DNA of 64,000 nt from Whitmania pigra (GCA_021613335.1 JAJTWR010000136.1:400001-464000), one strand, 5' to 3'; positions 1 to 14,140 are shown, numbered from the stretch's first letter. The notes: generated from the letters alone by a model not told the origin. Numbers and translations are program-made.

Positions 1-3000
1 TTTCCAAATTTTCACGAAGGTCCAGGCTACGGCAATCCTCCTTTTTACGGAGGTCCTCCATTCATGAGGGGCCCTGGAATGCCCTATGATCCAAACTTGC
101 GACCCCCTCCATTTTTTGGACCAAATTTTGGCCCTCAGGGTCCATGGCCTCTTCGTGGTCCCAACATGGATATGCAGAGATTCCATGGACCAAACATGAA
201 TCCCCAAAACTTTCGAGGATCGAGCATGCCACCTGGCCCTCCCGGTTTCATGAATCACGGTCCGTCCAACATGGGAGGTCCAAACATGTGTCCCCCGGGG
301 ATGAATTTCCAAAACCCACCCTCCGAAGGGTTCGTTCCCTTAGGTCCGCCACCGCCTCCTCCACCGATGGCCAACATACCTTCTTTCACGGGCGATTTGG
401 CTGGCCATCAGACCGGACAGACCGAAAGTCAACCTCCGGAGAGAAAGGCGAGTCCTCCGCCACCGGAATACGAATTGGATGACTACGGCAATCCGATCCC
501 GGCCGAGCAGTTGCAGGAGAAGTACGACCCTCTCGAGGAGGCCAGTAACGACTACGACGACGAACCTCAGAGTTCGTATCCTTCCGATCCGAGCGAAGAA
601 CAGACCTGCGAAGTTAAGCACCAGGACTTGCTCGAGGGGAAAGAAACCTCGGATGTATTCCAACGGCACAATGTCGACAGCTGCTCCATATCTCCTTTGA
701 GCAAGAGAGTTAAACTGGAAAACTTCCAGGCAGTTCCGCCTCCGTATGTGTCGGACATGGAACCGCAGAGGCCGACGATTTCAAGCTTCCATCAAGCCCC
801 TCCTTCCATCTTCCACAATGTTCCTCCACCATATGAACAAGCAAGCATTAATGTCAAGAGGTGAGGCTACCTTTAGTCATCTCACGTTCTTAAATTGTTC
901 TTTTTGACTTGTGTTTGTTGGATTATTTGAGAAAAAGCTGTGTTTTATTGTTGGATTGTATTAACCATTGAACGGTTGTTGTTGGATTGTATTAACCATT
1001 GAACGGTTGTTGTTGGATTGCATTAATCATTGAACGGTTGATGTAGTTGCTGCTAGTTTTATTCCTTGTTTTATTAAATTCATTAACTAACTTTTGCACA
1101 TTGTCAAATGTCAAATGTAAAATCAATAACCGTTTAAATGATAATTTTACAAAGGGAGAGGCCTCCCCAAAAGAGAAAGTTGAGTGTAAGAGAAGCTTTT
1201 GGAGGCAGTGATGATGATGATGATGCTGGTAATGATGATGGTGTAGAAGGAAGCAACTTCAATCAAACTAGGAACCAGTCGAGAGAACCCTTGAAGACTG
1301 GAGGTAAGAATTTGGGAGTTTAAAGCTAATTAATCAATAGCAGTAATTAGTAGTGCTAAGTTTATTACGGGCAGTGTGGTTGCGTCGTAATGTAATGCAT
1401 AATTGGGGCCTAATTAACATTTGCACTTTACTTAAGTCGAGTTAGGGTGCCTCTTCCACAGTAAGAGCTGTGGATACAATCGCTTTGCAACCCCGTCAGT
1501 ACTCTAGGGAGGAAGCTCCACATAAATTAAAAAGCATCTCTGCATTTGAAGGCAGGCTGTAATAAATAAATTGAGTAATAATACTATTATTATTATTATT
1601 ATTATTAACTTGGTAGGAAATTGTCATTATTTTTGTAATCAATATCCATTAACAACATCAATGTAGCAGTTAAGCTAACCTGGATGACCCCAATTTAATT
1701 GCAAAACAAACGTACTTATTGTGAGAGTATATATATCGTTATAAGATAAGAGATATGTTGCTTGACTAATGATTAATACAATGAAGCATGCTTGAGATAA
1801 AATGTACGGGGAGACTTTTACTTGGAGCTCACCTCTCGTGTGTATGTGACGGTTAGGTGCTCGTCTAAGGGGGTTCTTAGCCCCCGTTTAGGGCAAAGGC
1901 AGTGATTCGTTGGCTTCTAGTTTCGACAGCCAGTGACAACTCGGAGGAGGGGCCTTAACGCCCGTAGTTAGAGAAAAGATCGATCATTTTGTCGCTTGTG
2001 TGTCCCAGTCAGGCCCAAAGCTGGAACAACTGGCCATCAAAAACAACAAGACCAACCCACTCTTCAGGTTTGTTGTGTTGTTGAGTTGTTTAGTTAGAAA
2101 TCAGCCCTGATAACTTAGAAATGAAGGATGACATCAATTCGTCGATTTAATAATGGAATCTTTCCCGATAATTCAGAAATGAATGCAAGCATTAATTCAT
2201 CTATGAATGAATGATCGATGCCCTCGTTAATAGCGAAAAATGAAAATGCTTTGAATTGTCTCAGGTTCCTGTACGAGATTGGGTCACCTGCAAACCTTTA
2301 TTATGAGGAAAAAATGGCAGGCATCAGGTCCAGGTTTCCTGCGATGGTTGAGAATGCTGTCACAACTGTTGGTGGTGATGATGATGTTCCAGGTAATTTG
2401 TTTGCATCTATTTGCATTAATCATTTAGCTGTTAATTGACTAATTGTCAACGTGTCAGATTGAACTGTTGCAAAACGTTGGATGGTTTCCATGAATTTTG
2501 TGGATGGGGATTGTATTTGAATATTAAGTTTAAATCTTGTCGCTGTTGCTTCAATTTTGTTGCCGTTTCTGTTGTAGTTGATGATGTGGCCATTAGGGAG
2601 AGTTTGCAGAACATCCCTGGAAGAAGTGAGTTTTTTGTATCTTTGTCACCGCAATTTGGTTGGCATCATTAGGATTAATTAATTACGTATGACACATTAT
2701 GTGTATTATGTTATATATTTATATTATATATTTATATATAATAATGTTAGTGTTAGAATACCATTAGATTGAGCAACCCATCATAAATTCTTGTGATTGA
2801 AACAAAAAATGGCTGCTTAATTACTGCAACTAGATTTTGTAATGTAAACATAATGCATGGTAGTTTTGATGACATCTTAAAATTTGACGTTTAAATGATT
2901 ATGTGAATTTAAATTCAATCAACAGATGTTAGCCTTGTGAAGCTTGGAGATACTAGTGAGTTAATACTAATAATGCAAATAAGATCTCCTTACAATAAGA

Positions 3001-4934
3001 GTATGCAAAGGTACGTTACTCTGAAATGCATAATTAAATCTTTTTCCAGACATAACAGTAAACCTGACCCCGATGTCGCAGATGAACTCCGAAATATTTG
3101 CAAGGAAGATGACCGGCGGAGAGCAACTGACCATTGAACAAAAGAAGCAAATCAGGGAACAGCAAGAGGTTCGTTAATATTCATTAGTTCCCTGGAATTT
3201 CAGTCACATCTATCATACATCGTAAAGTTGAATATTAATAAAAATAATAATATGTGCATTTGCAGAGTGCCATAAGCATAAATTTAAAGACTTTTATGAA
3301 CTAATGATTAATCGTTAATTAATAATTAACTATCATAAACGTATAATCAATGAAAACTCACTCCTACACCTGCAGATGAATGCCATGTACGAGTACGTGC
3401 TGGCCAAGCGCAAAGCCATGGAAATTCAGGCAAGAGCTCTGGAGGCGGGTCTTAACATCAAACCCAAGTACGAATACGACTCGGACGAGGAAACCGAGGG
3501 GGGCACTTGGGAGCACAAGAGGAGAAATCTCGAGATGGAAGCGACGAGAGGTTCGAGTTTTTGGATTAATTTATTACAATCATTTAGTCGAACCTTGAGC
3601 TTTTGAATGTTTGTTACAATTACATTGACTTGTTGACTAATGTCGTTAAATTTGTAATTGCACAGACTGGGCTGAGAAGCTGACTGAGATGGGAAAAGGA
3701 AAGCACCATCTCGGGGATTTCCTGCCACCGGAGGAATTGGAAAAGTTTATGGAAACTTATTCTGTGAGTGTTTAACATGAAATTATTGCTATTATCCAAA
3801 TTTCACTACTCTCTGCTGAGTTTTAAAGCAACCCGTTTCTGAAAGGAGCGAATACTTAGTCCAACTTAAGACTTATTTAGTCGAGCAACAACAACATAAA
3901 AATACAAAATGAATGTCACTAAACAAATATAAAAATTGCAGGCCCTGAAGGAAGGCAGAGAACCCGACCATTCAGATTACAAGCAGTTCAAAATCACCTG
4001 CGAGAATGTCGGCTTCCAGCTGCTCCAAAAATTGGGGTGGAAAGAAGGCGAAGGTCTCGGCGCAGACGGACAGGGCATCAAGAATCCAGTCAACAAGTTG
4101 GTATTTTTTATTTAGTCTTAACGTTTTTCTCGCTCGCAATTCTTGTCTTGCAACTTGCTTTTTGATAATGTAGGCTTTAAAGGAAGCACTGTTTTTTTAA
4201 ATTATTATTTCATGTTTTTCTTGATGTATTTTATCTCTGAGTGGAATGGTTTTGAAAGCAGAAAATGTTAATTGCTCTCATCACATTGCTTATGTGGACT
4301 TTTGTTCTTTGAGGTTCATCAAAGTCAATCCACTTCCCAACTAATTTTGCCGACTTCTCGTTTTTGCTTTTTATTTTTTTTTGTCTCGGTCCATTTTTTA
4401 ATCTGCACGAACGAGAAATGATTGGCTTAAAAACTCTTTGAGCGCCTGCTTCTTGCAAGCGTTATGCACTACAGAATGCAGCAGTTTGAATTTTCGAAAA
4501 AACTCGACTCGGCAGAAATGCCAAGTAACAGCTCTCCGTTGCATGGATCGACATTTTTTCGTGATTCGAATTTTATTCAAACTTTAACTTTTTTTAACCC
4601 AATTTCCAGAGGTCTCCAGTCTCTCGATGGAGCCGGAATGGGCACGGAGAAGCCCTCTGAGCTGTCGAAGAATGACGACGAGTTCGATGCGTACAGGAAG
4701 AGAATGATGTTGGCCTATCGCTTTCGTCCGAACCCTCTGGTAGGTTCAGCTTGCTGCAGCAGCAAACTGCGTCCTCATTTTTTAAAAGTTTTTGGGTCGA
4801 AGCGGTCGACATCCTGTTTGCATGCATCGCTAGTCTCATAGAATTATGATTTGAAGTTTTTTTGAAACAAAATTTTTAAATTACTTAGATTGAAAACTTT
4901 TTTTTAGAACAACCCAAGACGTCCTTACTATTAG
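1..4934 (+). CDS. SUGP1: SUGP1 (SURP and G-patch domain protein 1), 5' end outside window
   Basis: Spliceosome-associated nuclear protein that in other animals links branch-site recognition to DHX15 through its G-patch. Exons read: <1-860, 1155-1303, 1947-2067, 2265-2392, 2578-2625, 3050-3168, 3376-3550, 3666-3763, 3942-4096, 4610-4739, 4908-4934; all phases agree. Exon 1 encodes a Gly/Pro/Met-rich stretch, then [14 protein letters not shown]. The SURP module spans the 1947-2067/2265-2392 junction ([12 protein letters not shown], then [11 protein letters not shown]). The G-patch ([18 protein letters not shown]) lies in 3942-4096. The C-terminus [21 protein letters not shown] followed by TAG is the diagnostic family ending. 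The start of the third exon could be 1947 or 1950, since both AGs keep frame. Only one SURP is in the window; vertebrate SUGP1 has two, so the other may be upstream or absent. Confidence 0.95.
950..1041. repeat. 31-bp tandem repeat, three copies
   Basis: A unit beginning TTGGATTGTATTAACCATTG recurs at 951, 982 and 1013, with the third copy diverged. It lies in the first intron visible for SUGP1, about 90 bases after the splice donor. Confidence 0.9.
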
Positions 4935-5035
4935 AGAGAAGTCGAGTTAACCACGTTTGGTCGAAAAGTGATGCCATAAAAATGTATTTTCAGGATAAGC
5001 TTTAATATCTCGTAGGAATTGTTGAAATTGTTGTG

Positions 5036-5041
5036 AATAAA
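5036..5041 (+). terminator. SUGP1 polyadenylation signal
   Basis: AATAAA lies about 100 bases after the SUGP1 stop codon, with GT-rich sequence following. This is the likely 3' end of that transcript. Confidence 0.6.
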
Positions 5042-6219
5042 TTCGTTTGGGAAAGTTTGCAACTAGAGACGTTTTGTGAACGGCGGCCTAAATATGCAGG
5101 CTTCCATTTGACACGATTCCTAAGATTCATAATACCTCCGTGATGACGTGTTACCTGCTGTGCTTATACTCGGACTCTCTGGAAAGTGGAGCATCCCTCG
5201 CTAGCGCATTTCCGAATAGCAGGAGTTTGCACGGCCTACTTTTAAGTCGACCGAGGATTTTTTGCATGTTTGATTGTTCAAGTTTTCGTTCCCGCTCTCG
5301 CACGATTTTCTTGTATCATATCGATGTGCGATGTGCGGATCGTATGGATTTCTAGTGCTCCGTGATTGTTGCAGCTTTTTGCAGCATTACTTATGATTGT
5401 GTCTCTTGAATGTAATGCTAAATGTTAAAGTAATAATTGTTGTTTTGAATCTCATTTTCCTGTCGGTTAAGTGTCGCTTCACAGTTTTACAATTGGATGT
5501 TTGTGTCGTGAGCTTCGGAAAAAGTTGAAGAGGAAGATAGTGTTAGGTAGGATATCAGAATATTTCCCTTCTTTTGTAACATCATTGGGGCTTTATGTGG
5601 TTCAAGCAAGCACACATGTGGGATATAACTTAATATACTTGGAACCATTTAAATGGTTGTTAAGCTTTGTAAAAGGGTTTAATTGACCGGGTACCCAGGA
5701 TTATTTGCCTGGGATTTCGTTTGAGTGGTTAGCTTGGGTGCGGCGCCTGTTATAAGACTCAAGAGCTTGTCTTAAAAAGATCGGCTGTTTATGAAATTCA
5801 ACTAATTTCTTCTCGATCGAGAACACGAATCGAGAATGAAGTGTTTCAGAAGCTAACGTGCCAAAATTAACATAACATGCGGAGCAGTTTCATAAAATAG
5901 TGCATTTTATAGGCAGAGTAAAAAATGTGTTGTTATGTGGTAATGGTGCTGTTTTGAGTTACCAATGTCTTTATCAATCACCGAAGCATCTCATCAATCA
6001 ACGTGTACTCTAATTTCATAATTTTTGGAAGCAAATCAAATAACAGAATTCAATAACATTCAAAGTCGAGTTGGCATTGAAGGCGGATTAACAAATTTTT
6101 GTTTCATCCCGTTTATATTATCAATTTGTCGAGTGACATTTGCAATCTAACGAGCTTTTGCGATAACTAATTTCCTGGTAATCATAGATGCTGAAGAGGA
6201 TGTTGTAGTAGATACCCTA

Positions 6220-6303
<84 letters not shown>

Positions 6304-6334
6304 TATTATTATTATTAACACGGACGTTAATAAA
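5042..6334. other. Spacer without recognised gene
   Basis: No conserved coding exon seen on either strand. Short open frames near 5140-5355 and 5471-5686 show no family signature. The right part holds an (ATT)n array at 6221-6316 broken by one slip. Confidence 0.6.
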
Positions 6335-6430
6335 AAAATCGCTAGATGGTTAAGACGATGCTCCCGCAACTGGGTTCGAATCAGCAAAGCCTTCGTTAGA
6401 AGCGCAGTTTTACCATTGTGCCATGCGAGC
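6335..6430 (+). mobile_element. tRNA-like segment, SINE head candidate
   Basis: The sequence GCTAGATGGTTAAGACGATG resembles a tRNA D-arm/A box. It is followed about 15 bases later by GGGTTCGAATC, a near-perfect T-arm/B box. It immediately follows a 95-bp (ATT)n array. I cannot fold a full acceptor stem, so a pol III-type SINE head or tRNA relic is more likely than a working tRNA gene. Confidence 0.45.
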
Positions 6431-7809
6431 AGGATAGCCGTTCTGGTTGTGTAAATAATTTTTATACGAAATAATTAAAGGCGTATCAATGCATGCAGCA
6501 TTATGCAAAGTCGTATGTATTAGAGCTTTTATCTACTATTAATTATATTTGTTAGTTGAGATAGTTTATAACAATTAGCCTTCAATTGTGTCATATTGCG
6601 CATTATGCTAGTTTCACGAATTGAGAATTTTAGTGAGCGGTTATAACTGCAATTAATACCCTGGTTTTAAATGCGGAAGACATAAAATGGTTTTGATTAA
6701 AAATTATCACTTGCTGATATGCCATAAAGGCTCGCGTCGTCATAACCTTGATGTAATAATAATAGCAATTATAGTACATTTCCTGGAAATGTCTCCTAAT
6801 AATAAATTAGTAATTACTGCGTATACTGTGAAAACCATACCGATTCCGGCTCTGAAAAACATAGTATGGTTGGTAGGATTACCGCTTAAGTAATAGACGT
6901 AATTTATTAAATAATTGAATTTATAAGTTATGAGGCAAAAATAACGTAATGTCCTGGATATGTTTGGAGTGGACCACTCGAGATTATCCTGAGTTGAGAA
7001 TAAAGTTCACGAATGGCTTCAATTTACCGACAAAATTATGAGTAAAAAAAAAATGAGGTAGAAATAAAAAACTAAGGCAGCCAATAAATGCGCGGCAAAT
7101 ATTAAATGTGGTTCTTCAGATTGACTGACTAAATTTAGGGGTTTCATAGGATTACTATTTTGATGAATAGTGCAATGTCAGTAGACATTTTTACAAAAGC
7201 ACAAATTTAAAAATTGATTATATTCGTATGCCATGGTAACACCGGAGTATGAAGAGCAGAAGGGGCAATCGTGTGAGACTGATAATCAAAACTCGACTAG
7301 ACAAACCAAGGTTTCGAGAGGGCTGTTTGCAACAACCCTGGATGTTTGCTTTTGATATCTCTGCCCGTTCAAGTTCAACTTTGAGACCTGCGACGTTTTA
7401 TTTCAATTAGAAAAAAAAACGAAACCCGAACTTGATTCTGCTGATGATTTGCAATATTTATTTTAAACAGTTAACAACGTTTAAATCTTTGATATTTTCT
7501 TTTATTTAATTGTTTATTACTTCTCTCAGTAATTCCAATTGATCAGAAATTGGTAATTCAGGGTGTTAATATCTGCAAATAATGATCATACGACTGCTTG
7601 CCAACATTTTAAACGTTGTTTAATCTGTTTTGGTCTATGATGGCGATAATAAAGATTAAAATTAAATTATGCACAACCATTTGTTTCATTCAAGGTTTTC
7701 TCAAACCAGTGTTTGAGTAAAACCATTGTAAAAATTTGCAATTGAAAACAAAAAAAATATCATTCTTTATACAGTAACGTTTTGTTGTTACTATTGTTTT
7801 TGTCATTCT
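6431..7809. other. Spacer without recognised gene
   Basis: AT-rich, no coding signature. An RFX X-box-like palindrome (GTATGCCATGGTAAC) sits at 7226-7240; its role is unknown. Confidence 0.5.
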
Positions 7810-7818
7810 TTATTATTA

Positions 7819-7910
<92 letters not shown>

Positions 7911-7924
7911 TATTATTATTATTA

Positions 7925-8007
<83 letters not shown>

Positions 8008-8040
8008 TATTATTATTATTATTTATTATTATTATTATTA

Positions 8041-8124
<84 letters not shown>
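7810..8124. repeat. (ATT)n array, about 315 bp
   Basis: Nearly pure TTA/ATT repeat with several one-base slips (near 7860, 7908, 7925, 8005, 8023 and 8041). It produces long poly-Leu, poly-Ile and poly-Tyr open frames that are not genes. Confidence 0.97.
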
Positions 8125-9129
8125 AACTTAATTTTCTGTCCCAATCAAATGTCTGAGCTTTTTAATCGATGAGCCTAGTCGATGGAGATCAATTAATGTT
8201 ATTATTATTATTTGTTGAGCTATTTTTATTACTATTATTGCTCTTAGTGTTAACATTGCTGTTGCAGTTGTTTTATTTATTATAATTATTATTAACTGTT
8301 ATAATTAAGTATTCCAGCAATGAAAAATGAATGAATAAAGATTCATTACATCTTTTAAATCCTATGAATCGGGATCACCATAGGACTTAAAAAAAGTAAA
8401 AAAACTGGATAGAAAACTGGAATGATGCACACTGCATCGATATTCAGTCATTAATGATCAAAATCGGTTCCTTTCCATTCTTACCTGTGGATACCCTGGG
8501 TTTTTCCAGTTTCCTCAGTATGCAGTGATTGGTGTTTGGATTGCGAGGTCATTACCTCACACCCAGACGACTTTTGCGGCCATCATTGGAAGCAGTTTTG
8601 AGGTTAGTGCTGCTGCTGATGATTTTATTGTCGTCGTTGTTGCTGTCGTCTTCCGTAATAACTGTGGGACCTTTGTCAGATGATTGTCGATTTTTTCGAT
8701 TTGTAAACAAGAAGAGCATTTGGTTACATTTGCATTTAAAAGCACAATTACTGATTCAATTCATAATAATTTCATAAAGTCCGTCTTTGTTTGTTAATCG
8801 GATTGAATTGCATTTAAGAATTGAAACAATTTATTTTGAATAAACCTGATGTGAGTCATCAAATTAATTTATTTTTAAATTGACTCAGTTGTCCACGTTG
8901 AAATTGAAATTAAAAGTATGACTCAGGCTGAAACCTTTGAAAAACATTCTAAAAAATCGATGACCTTATTGTTTCAGTCGATATTATTGTTATTATTGTT
9001 GTTTTAATAACAATGCATTCATTATTTTATTATTGTTGTTATTATTATTGCACTTGCTTTTTTTTGAATCTAGACATGTTGGAAATTATTTTTGGGTCAG
9101 CTGGTTTTGGCTCATGACTGTTGAAGGCG

Positions 9130-9130
<1 letters not shown>

Positions 9131-9213
<83 letters not shown>
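9131..9213. repeat. (ATT)n array, about 80 bp
   Basis: Pure triplet array in the spacer between SUGP1 and the ASMT-like gene. Confidence 0.95.
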
Positions 9214-9215
<2 letters not shown>

Positions 9216-11458
9216 TTGTCAATTTATTTAGTTGTTAGATATTTATTTAGGTAATAATCGGCGATTTATTTAATTGCACTTGCAATTAAATTATTTAATA
9301 ATGAAATATTATTACTAATAATTCATAATAATTTAATAATTATTGATATTAAAACCACATGTGGATTGCAAATTACTCCTTTTTAAAGTATGTTATGTCC
9401 CGGTATCTTGAAATTAATCAAATTTAACTCAGAAAAGTGGTGAAGGTCTTAAAAATTATCCTAAAAATGTTCCAAATGATTCTTCAAAATGAACAGACTT
9501 GCCAAAAAATCTGTCTGCGACACCAGACTCAACTGCGCATGTCAGCAGAGAATCAGAATCTATCTTCCAACAAATGGCTCTCTTTGAGAAAAAAAAATAA
9601 TTAGCTCTTAATCCCAAGTTAATGACATTTAAGACGTTTATAGGTCGACTGTGGTTATTGTAATGAATAGTTCATTGCTTATGAATATTCAGATGGTTTG
9701 ATTTAATTATCATAACACGCTGAATTGTAGTGATTTGCATAATCTGTTCGCTGGATGATTCAGAAATTTTACAAAAGAATTTGTTATTGAACTATGCTTT
9801 TTTCTAATTTCAAATATTGCTTTAAAATAAAAGATTATAATAACAATCATTTTACTTTACAATTTTGTAATTGTTATATATTATTTTGTAAATATTCATC
9901 TAATTATTCAATGTAACGTTACAGGTTCTGTAAAAAGTAGGTAAAAGCACTATTCCTCCTGCATATTAATGAACCTAATTATCCATTGGCTATACCCATT
10001 GTCCAAAAGGAAAATTCTAAGCCACTTCAGAGATCACGTGATGAAATAAATATGCAGCAGATAATATTAATTAGTCAGGTTAAGAAAACAAGTTTTAATC
10101 AATTTGCATTATTTTTTCAACTTTTCCAAAAATAAATAAATTAATGATTACTTATTTCCGAATGAGTAATTACTTAAATGATAATAAATAATAGAAAACT
10201 TTAAGCAATTAAATAAGCCATTAAAACATGTGCAGTAAAATAAATGTTAAACCTATATATAAAGTTTATAATATTTATACAACTATAAATAGAAATTTAA
10301 AAGTAAATGTATAAATTAATATAGATTAATAAATCAATAAAAACAGAATAGAAATTTAAAAATAAATGTGTAAATAGACTAATAAATCAATGAAAACAGA
10401 CGTGTAAATAGATAATAGCATCATAAAAAGAACCGAGACAAAGCAGGTAATAATAAAAAGTAACATGTGAGAAGCGAATGGATGCATCCGTTCAATAAAC
10501 GTTCCACGTTCCATGGATTGGTAAAGTGCCAGGAATGTTTGCTACAAACTGGGTTAAAAGGTATTCACTCCTTTCACTCAATTCCCTCTTCATTTACTCC
10601 GATCAGGTGAGCGATAATCCGAGATCCAATTCCGTCCATCATCGACGACGTTCTCAGAAGAACAAAGAATTCTAAAAGGAACAAAGAATTTTGTTTCCGT
10701 GGGAATTTTATTTCTGTTCCATAAGAGAACTGGACACAGTTACTTTGATCATTTTAAATAATGGATTTTAAGATAAAATTGTTTTTGTCAAGTTGTTTTT
10801 TTGTTAATATTATAATTTTCTGAAAGTATTTTTTTACTGCTTGACGTGAGTGGCATGGTGATGACGACAAGGATGATGATGACGATAACGAAGATGGAGC
10901 TGTTAATTATCTATTTATTTTTTTCTGTTTTGCCTTTTATTAAATTAAAAATTCATCGATTACTCGTTGAACGTGATTCAGAGTCTCAGCCTTGGCATAG
11001 TTATTCAAATATTTACCACTGGAATTAAATAATTGATTGTTATTAATTGGTTTTATTTTCCATGCAATTACTGAGATTACAATAAACATTTAATTGCACG
11101 CAATTATTTTGATGAATATCTCATAAAAATCGAATTAGCTGATAAAACTTCCTGATGCAACAGAATACAACGACCTCATTTAAGTCCATTGTGAAAAAAG
11201 GCCCTTAGAAATATTTATTTTCAGACGTTAATATTATTTATTAAAATTACAAGCCTGATGTAATAAGTTGACGATTACTCTTTTTTAATTACTCTTTAAA
11301 CACCGTATTTACTTTAAATAATTAAACGAAATTAATAATTAATTAAATAAATGATAATGATAAAAACAAGCTATCACAATTCAAGCATTATAATCACATA
11401 AAGTACCTTAGATACATTAAATGATAACTAAAGTAAATGATACAGCTCGAGTTTTACG
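9214..11458. other. Spacer without recognised gene
   Basis: Very AT-rich. I see no conserved exon, tRNA or transposase. Short near-repeats occur around 10250-10450 (variants of aatagaaatttaaaaataaatgt). Confidence 0.5.
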
Positions 11459-11508
11459 TGACGTCATTATGAGGTCACCGGAAGTATGCGCGGAATGTCA
11501 AGATGGCC
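11459..11508 (+). promoter_or_regulatory. Promoter-like motif cluster: CRE, ETS, YY1-type
   Basis: Within 50 bases there is a full palindromic CRE (TGACGTCA, 11459-11466), an ETS site (ACCGGAAGT, 11477-11485) and a YY1-like element (CAAGATGGCC, 11499-11508). This trio is typical of housekeeping TATA-less promoters. The surrounding 60 bases are far more GC-rich than the flanks. The nearest recognised + strand gene starts 4.5 kb downstream (ASMT-like), so this could be its distal promoter or that of an unannotated transcript. Confidence 0.55.
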
Positions 11509-11655
11509 CCCGTTATCGCGGACCGTGAAATATTTTTAGTGAAGAATTTCTTGGAAGTCAGATGGAAATATTTCCAAGAGATTTTTGAGAAAATTCCTTT
11601 CATTTTCCAACAAATGACCAACAATTGTTTGCTTTTCCAGGCGAGAATGTTTTGA
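11503..11655 (+). CDS. Short ORF (50 codons) at the promoter-like cluster, hypothetical
   Basis: An ATG inside the YY1-like element opens a 50-codon frame beginning MAPVIADREIFLVKNFLEVR and ending in TGA at 11653-11655. It is rich in Phe, Glu and Lys and ends near a splice-acceptor-like TTTTCCAG at 11633-11640. A donor-like GTCAGA follows codon 18. It could be a micropeptide, the first coding exon of a gene whose remaining exons I did not find, or chance. No family recognised. Confidence 0.25.
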   Translation: MAPVIADREIFLVKNFLEVRWKYFQEIFEKIPFIFQQMTNNCLLFQARMF

Positions 11656-12076
11656 TTAAAGATGCCAAAAAACCAAAATGTTTTGCTATTTTTGGCCGAA
11701 TACCCTTTTTCTAGTTAATAGTTATAATATATTTCACGTTGTAAAAATATCTGAATTTTTATGAAATTTTTTAAAATGTTGATGAGATTAATAAGGTGAT
11801 GGATTTATTTTGGACATAAATTCATAAGATGGGTTAAAGCAGAGTAAATTGTTGAGTTACGATAACATGCCGATATGATGTTGATATGATGATGTTGTTG
11901 TTGGTGTTTTGGTTGATGCTGATATTGTTGTTGTTGGTGGTTAGTTAAGAACGTAAAAAGTGAAGCTTGTTAATTTTCAATTGGTTGGACATTTTTAAGT
12001 GTTTGGTACCCTGTTTCTAACATTAATGTTAATTAAATAAACAGTAATAACAGCAACAACAACAACAGCAACAACA

Positions 12077-12279
<203 letters not shown>

Positions 12280-14081
12280 TATGTAAAAACTGATGATTTA
12301 AATGTGAGTGTTACTAGTTTTGAATGATTGCGATATTTTGACGGTGTCTCAACATCCCTTTTGAGATCTTAAAAGATCTGGCTAATAAAATAAATAAAGA
12401 AATAAAACAATTTAAATAACATTTCTATTGGAGGATCCTTCAAAGTTTTGCTTGGTAAACAATCATAATCCCATCCGTGATAGATTTACTGAAGATGATT
12501 ATCAACAACAACAACAAAATAATAAATTACGATAAGTAAATTAGTACAATAATCATCATTTTTCTCTAATTAATGGCTGAACAGTTACCTCGGTCGTAAG
12601 TCAACATGATTTCCAGGTTATCGCTTTTAAGTCTAATAAATAAACGTTTACTAATAAATAAGAGAAATGAAAGTCAGAATTGATCGCATATCGCAAATTG
12701 CAAGATGGATGGAAGAGTTGCGAATGGATAAACCTACTGGAATGCCTGGAATGAAACTCTGGAATTCCCAATTTCTCCAAAAAGAGGTCACGTCTCCATC
12801 TCTGTTCTGTGTTTCTGTGTTTCTCTCCAGAAAGGTTTACATTAATTTTTCTACTCTACCCATCCACCCATCCGTCCATTCATCCATCCATCCATCCATT
12901 TATTCATCCATCCATCCATCCATCCGTCAGTTGACATCATTCGATTGGAAGATTGTGCACCAATCAAAACAATTGTTCCGTCAACCAAGTCCAAGTGTAA
13001 AATGTTTTTCTAAATGAAGCATCGACGACAGTTTCAAAAAACAAAAAAGATTCGACCATGGATGAAAATTACAAAAAACATTTAAAAGAAGGTAAAGAAA
13101 AATTTCCTTCTGTTTTCTTCTTAATGATAAATATCTAATTTTCGAAATAATTATTTATTTAATAAATTTTCAACTCAATGTAATTAATCATTATATTAAT
13201 ACTTTCATTATAAAATAAATTTACTTGATTAAATATTAAATGAGTTGCTTTCTTAATTAATAGATGAATTCATTTCTTATAAAATAAATTAATTAACTTG
13301 TTAATTATTAACTGATAAATAATAAATGAATTACCTTATTAATTATTAAATGATAAATGAATTAATGTATTATATATTAACTGATAAATAATATATGAAT
13401 TAACTTCTCAAGTAATGAAGGCAAAAAGTATCAAATATTAAATTTCTAGAATGCAATCAAACATTGGAGAACGCAAGCAGCATTCCATTTACAAATGTGA
13501 CAAAGGATGTTTAATAAAACATTATAATAATTATAATTTAATAATAATTATTATTATTATTATTATATTATATTATATTATTAATAACAACTGCAACAAC
13601 ATTAATAAAGCATCGACCACAACTATTGATCTTAACGTACTCAGTTATCGGCAGTTGAACGAAAGAGTTGTTGGTTGAGCAACGTGTCGATGTTCGTGCG
13701 CACGTGATTTTTTTGCAATCAAATTCACGACGGGACTTCGGAACGGGGTTATGAAAGTCTATAAAAGCTTCCTCCGCAAACTGGGATCCAACAGTAGGTT
13801 TCGATGCGCCGTCCCCTCGTATGAACGACGGTATAATTTCTATGCAAGTTGACACTTAACTTTTAGGTAAACAGTCGATTGAAAGCATTAGTTGGTTCAA
13901 TCAAGTTGATTCAGTCGAGCCTAAGAATCAATCAGTTGATTCAATCAAGCAGAAGAATCAATCAGTAGATTCAATCGCTTCTTTCGTCAACCGATGTTCA
14001 CATCGTCTGCAACGGGAGACAGCAAAGGTTGGTGGAAAGTCTATCATTTCATGACTGAATTTAAAATAATTACCTCGCTAA

Positions 14082-14102
14082 TTAAAAATAATAATAATAA
14101 TA

Positions 14103-14140
<38 letters not shown>

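Noticed and set aside
2926..3010. Possible extra SUGP1 exon with good AG and GT borders
   Set aside because: Its phases do not fit either neighbour (enters phase 1, leaves phase 2, but the next exon needs phase 1); skipping it gives a continuous family-like protein.
7782..8156. Long poly-Leu/Ile/Tyr open frames
   Set aside because: They are translations of the (ATT)n array in all three frames; the same applies at 18284-18610, 28310-28682 and 30488-30796.
12667..13017. 116-codon open frame with His/Pro/Ser repeats
   Set aside because: Its second half is the ATCC microsatellite and the first half has no recognisable domain or splice context.
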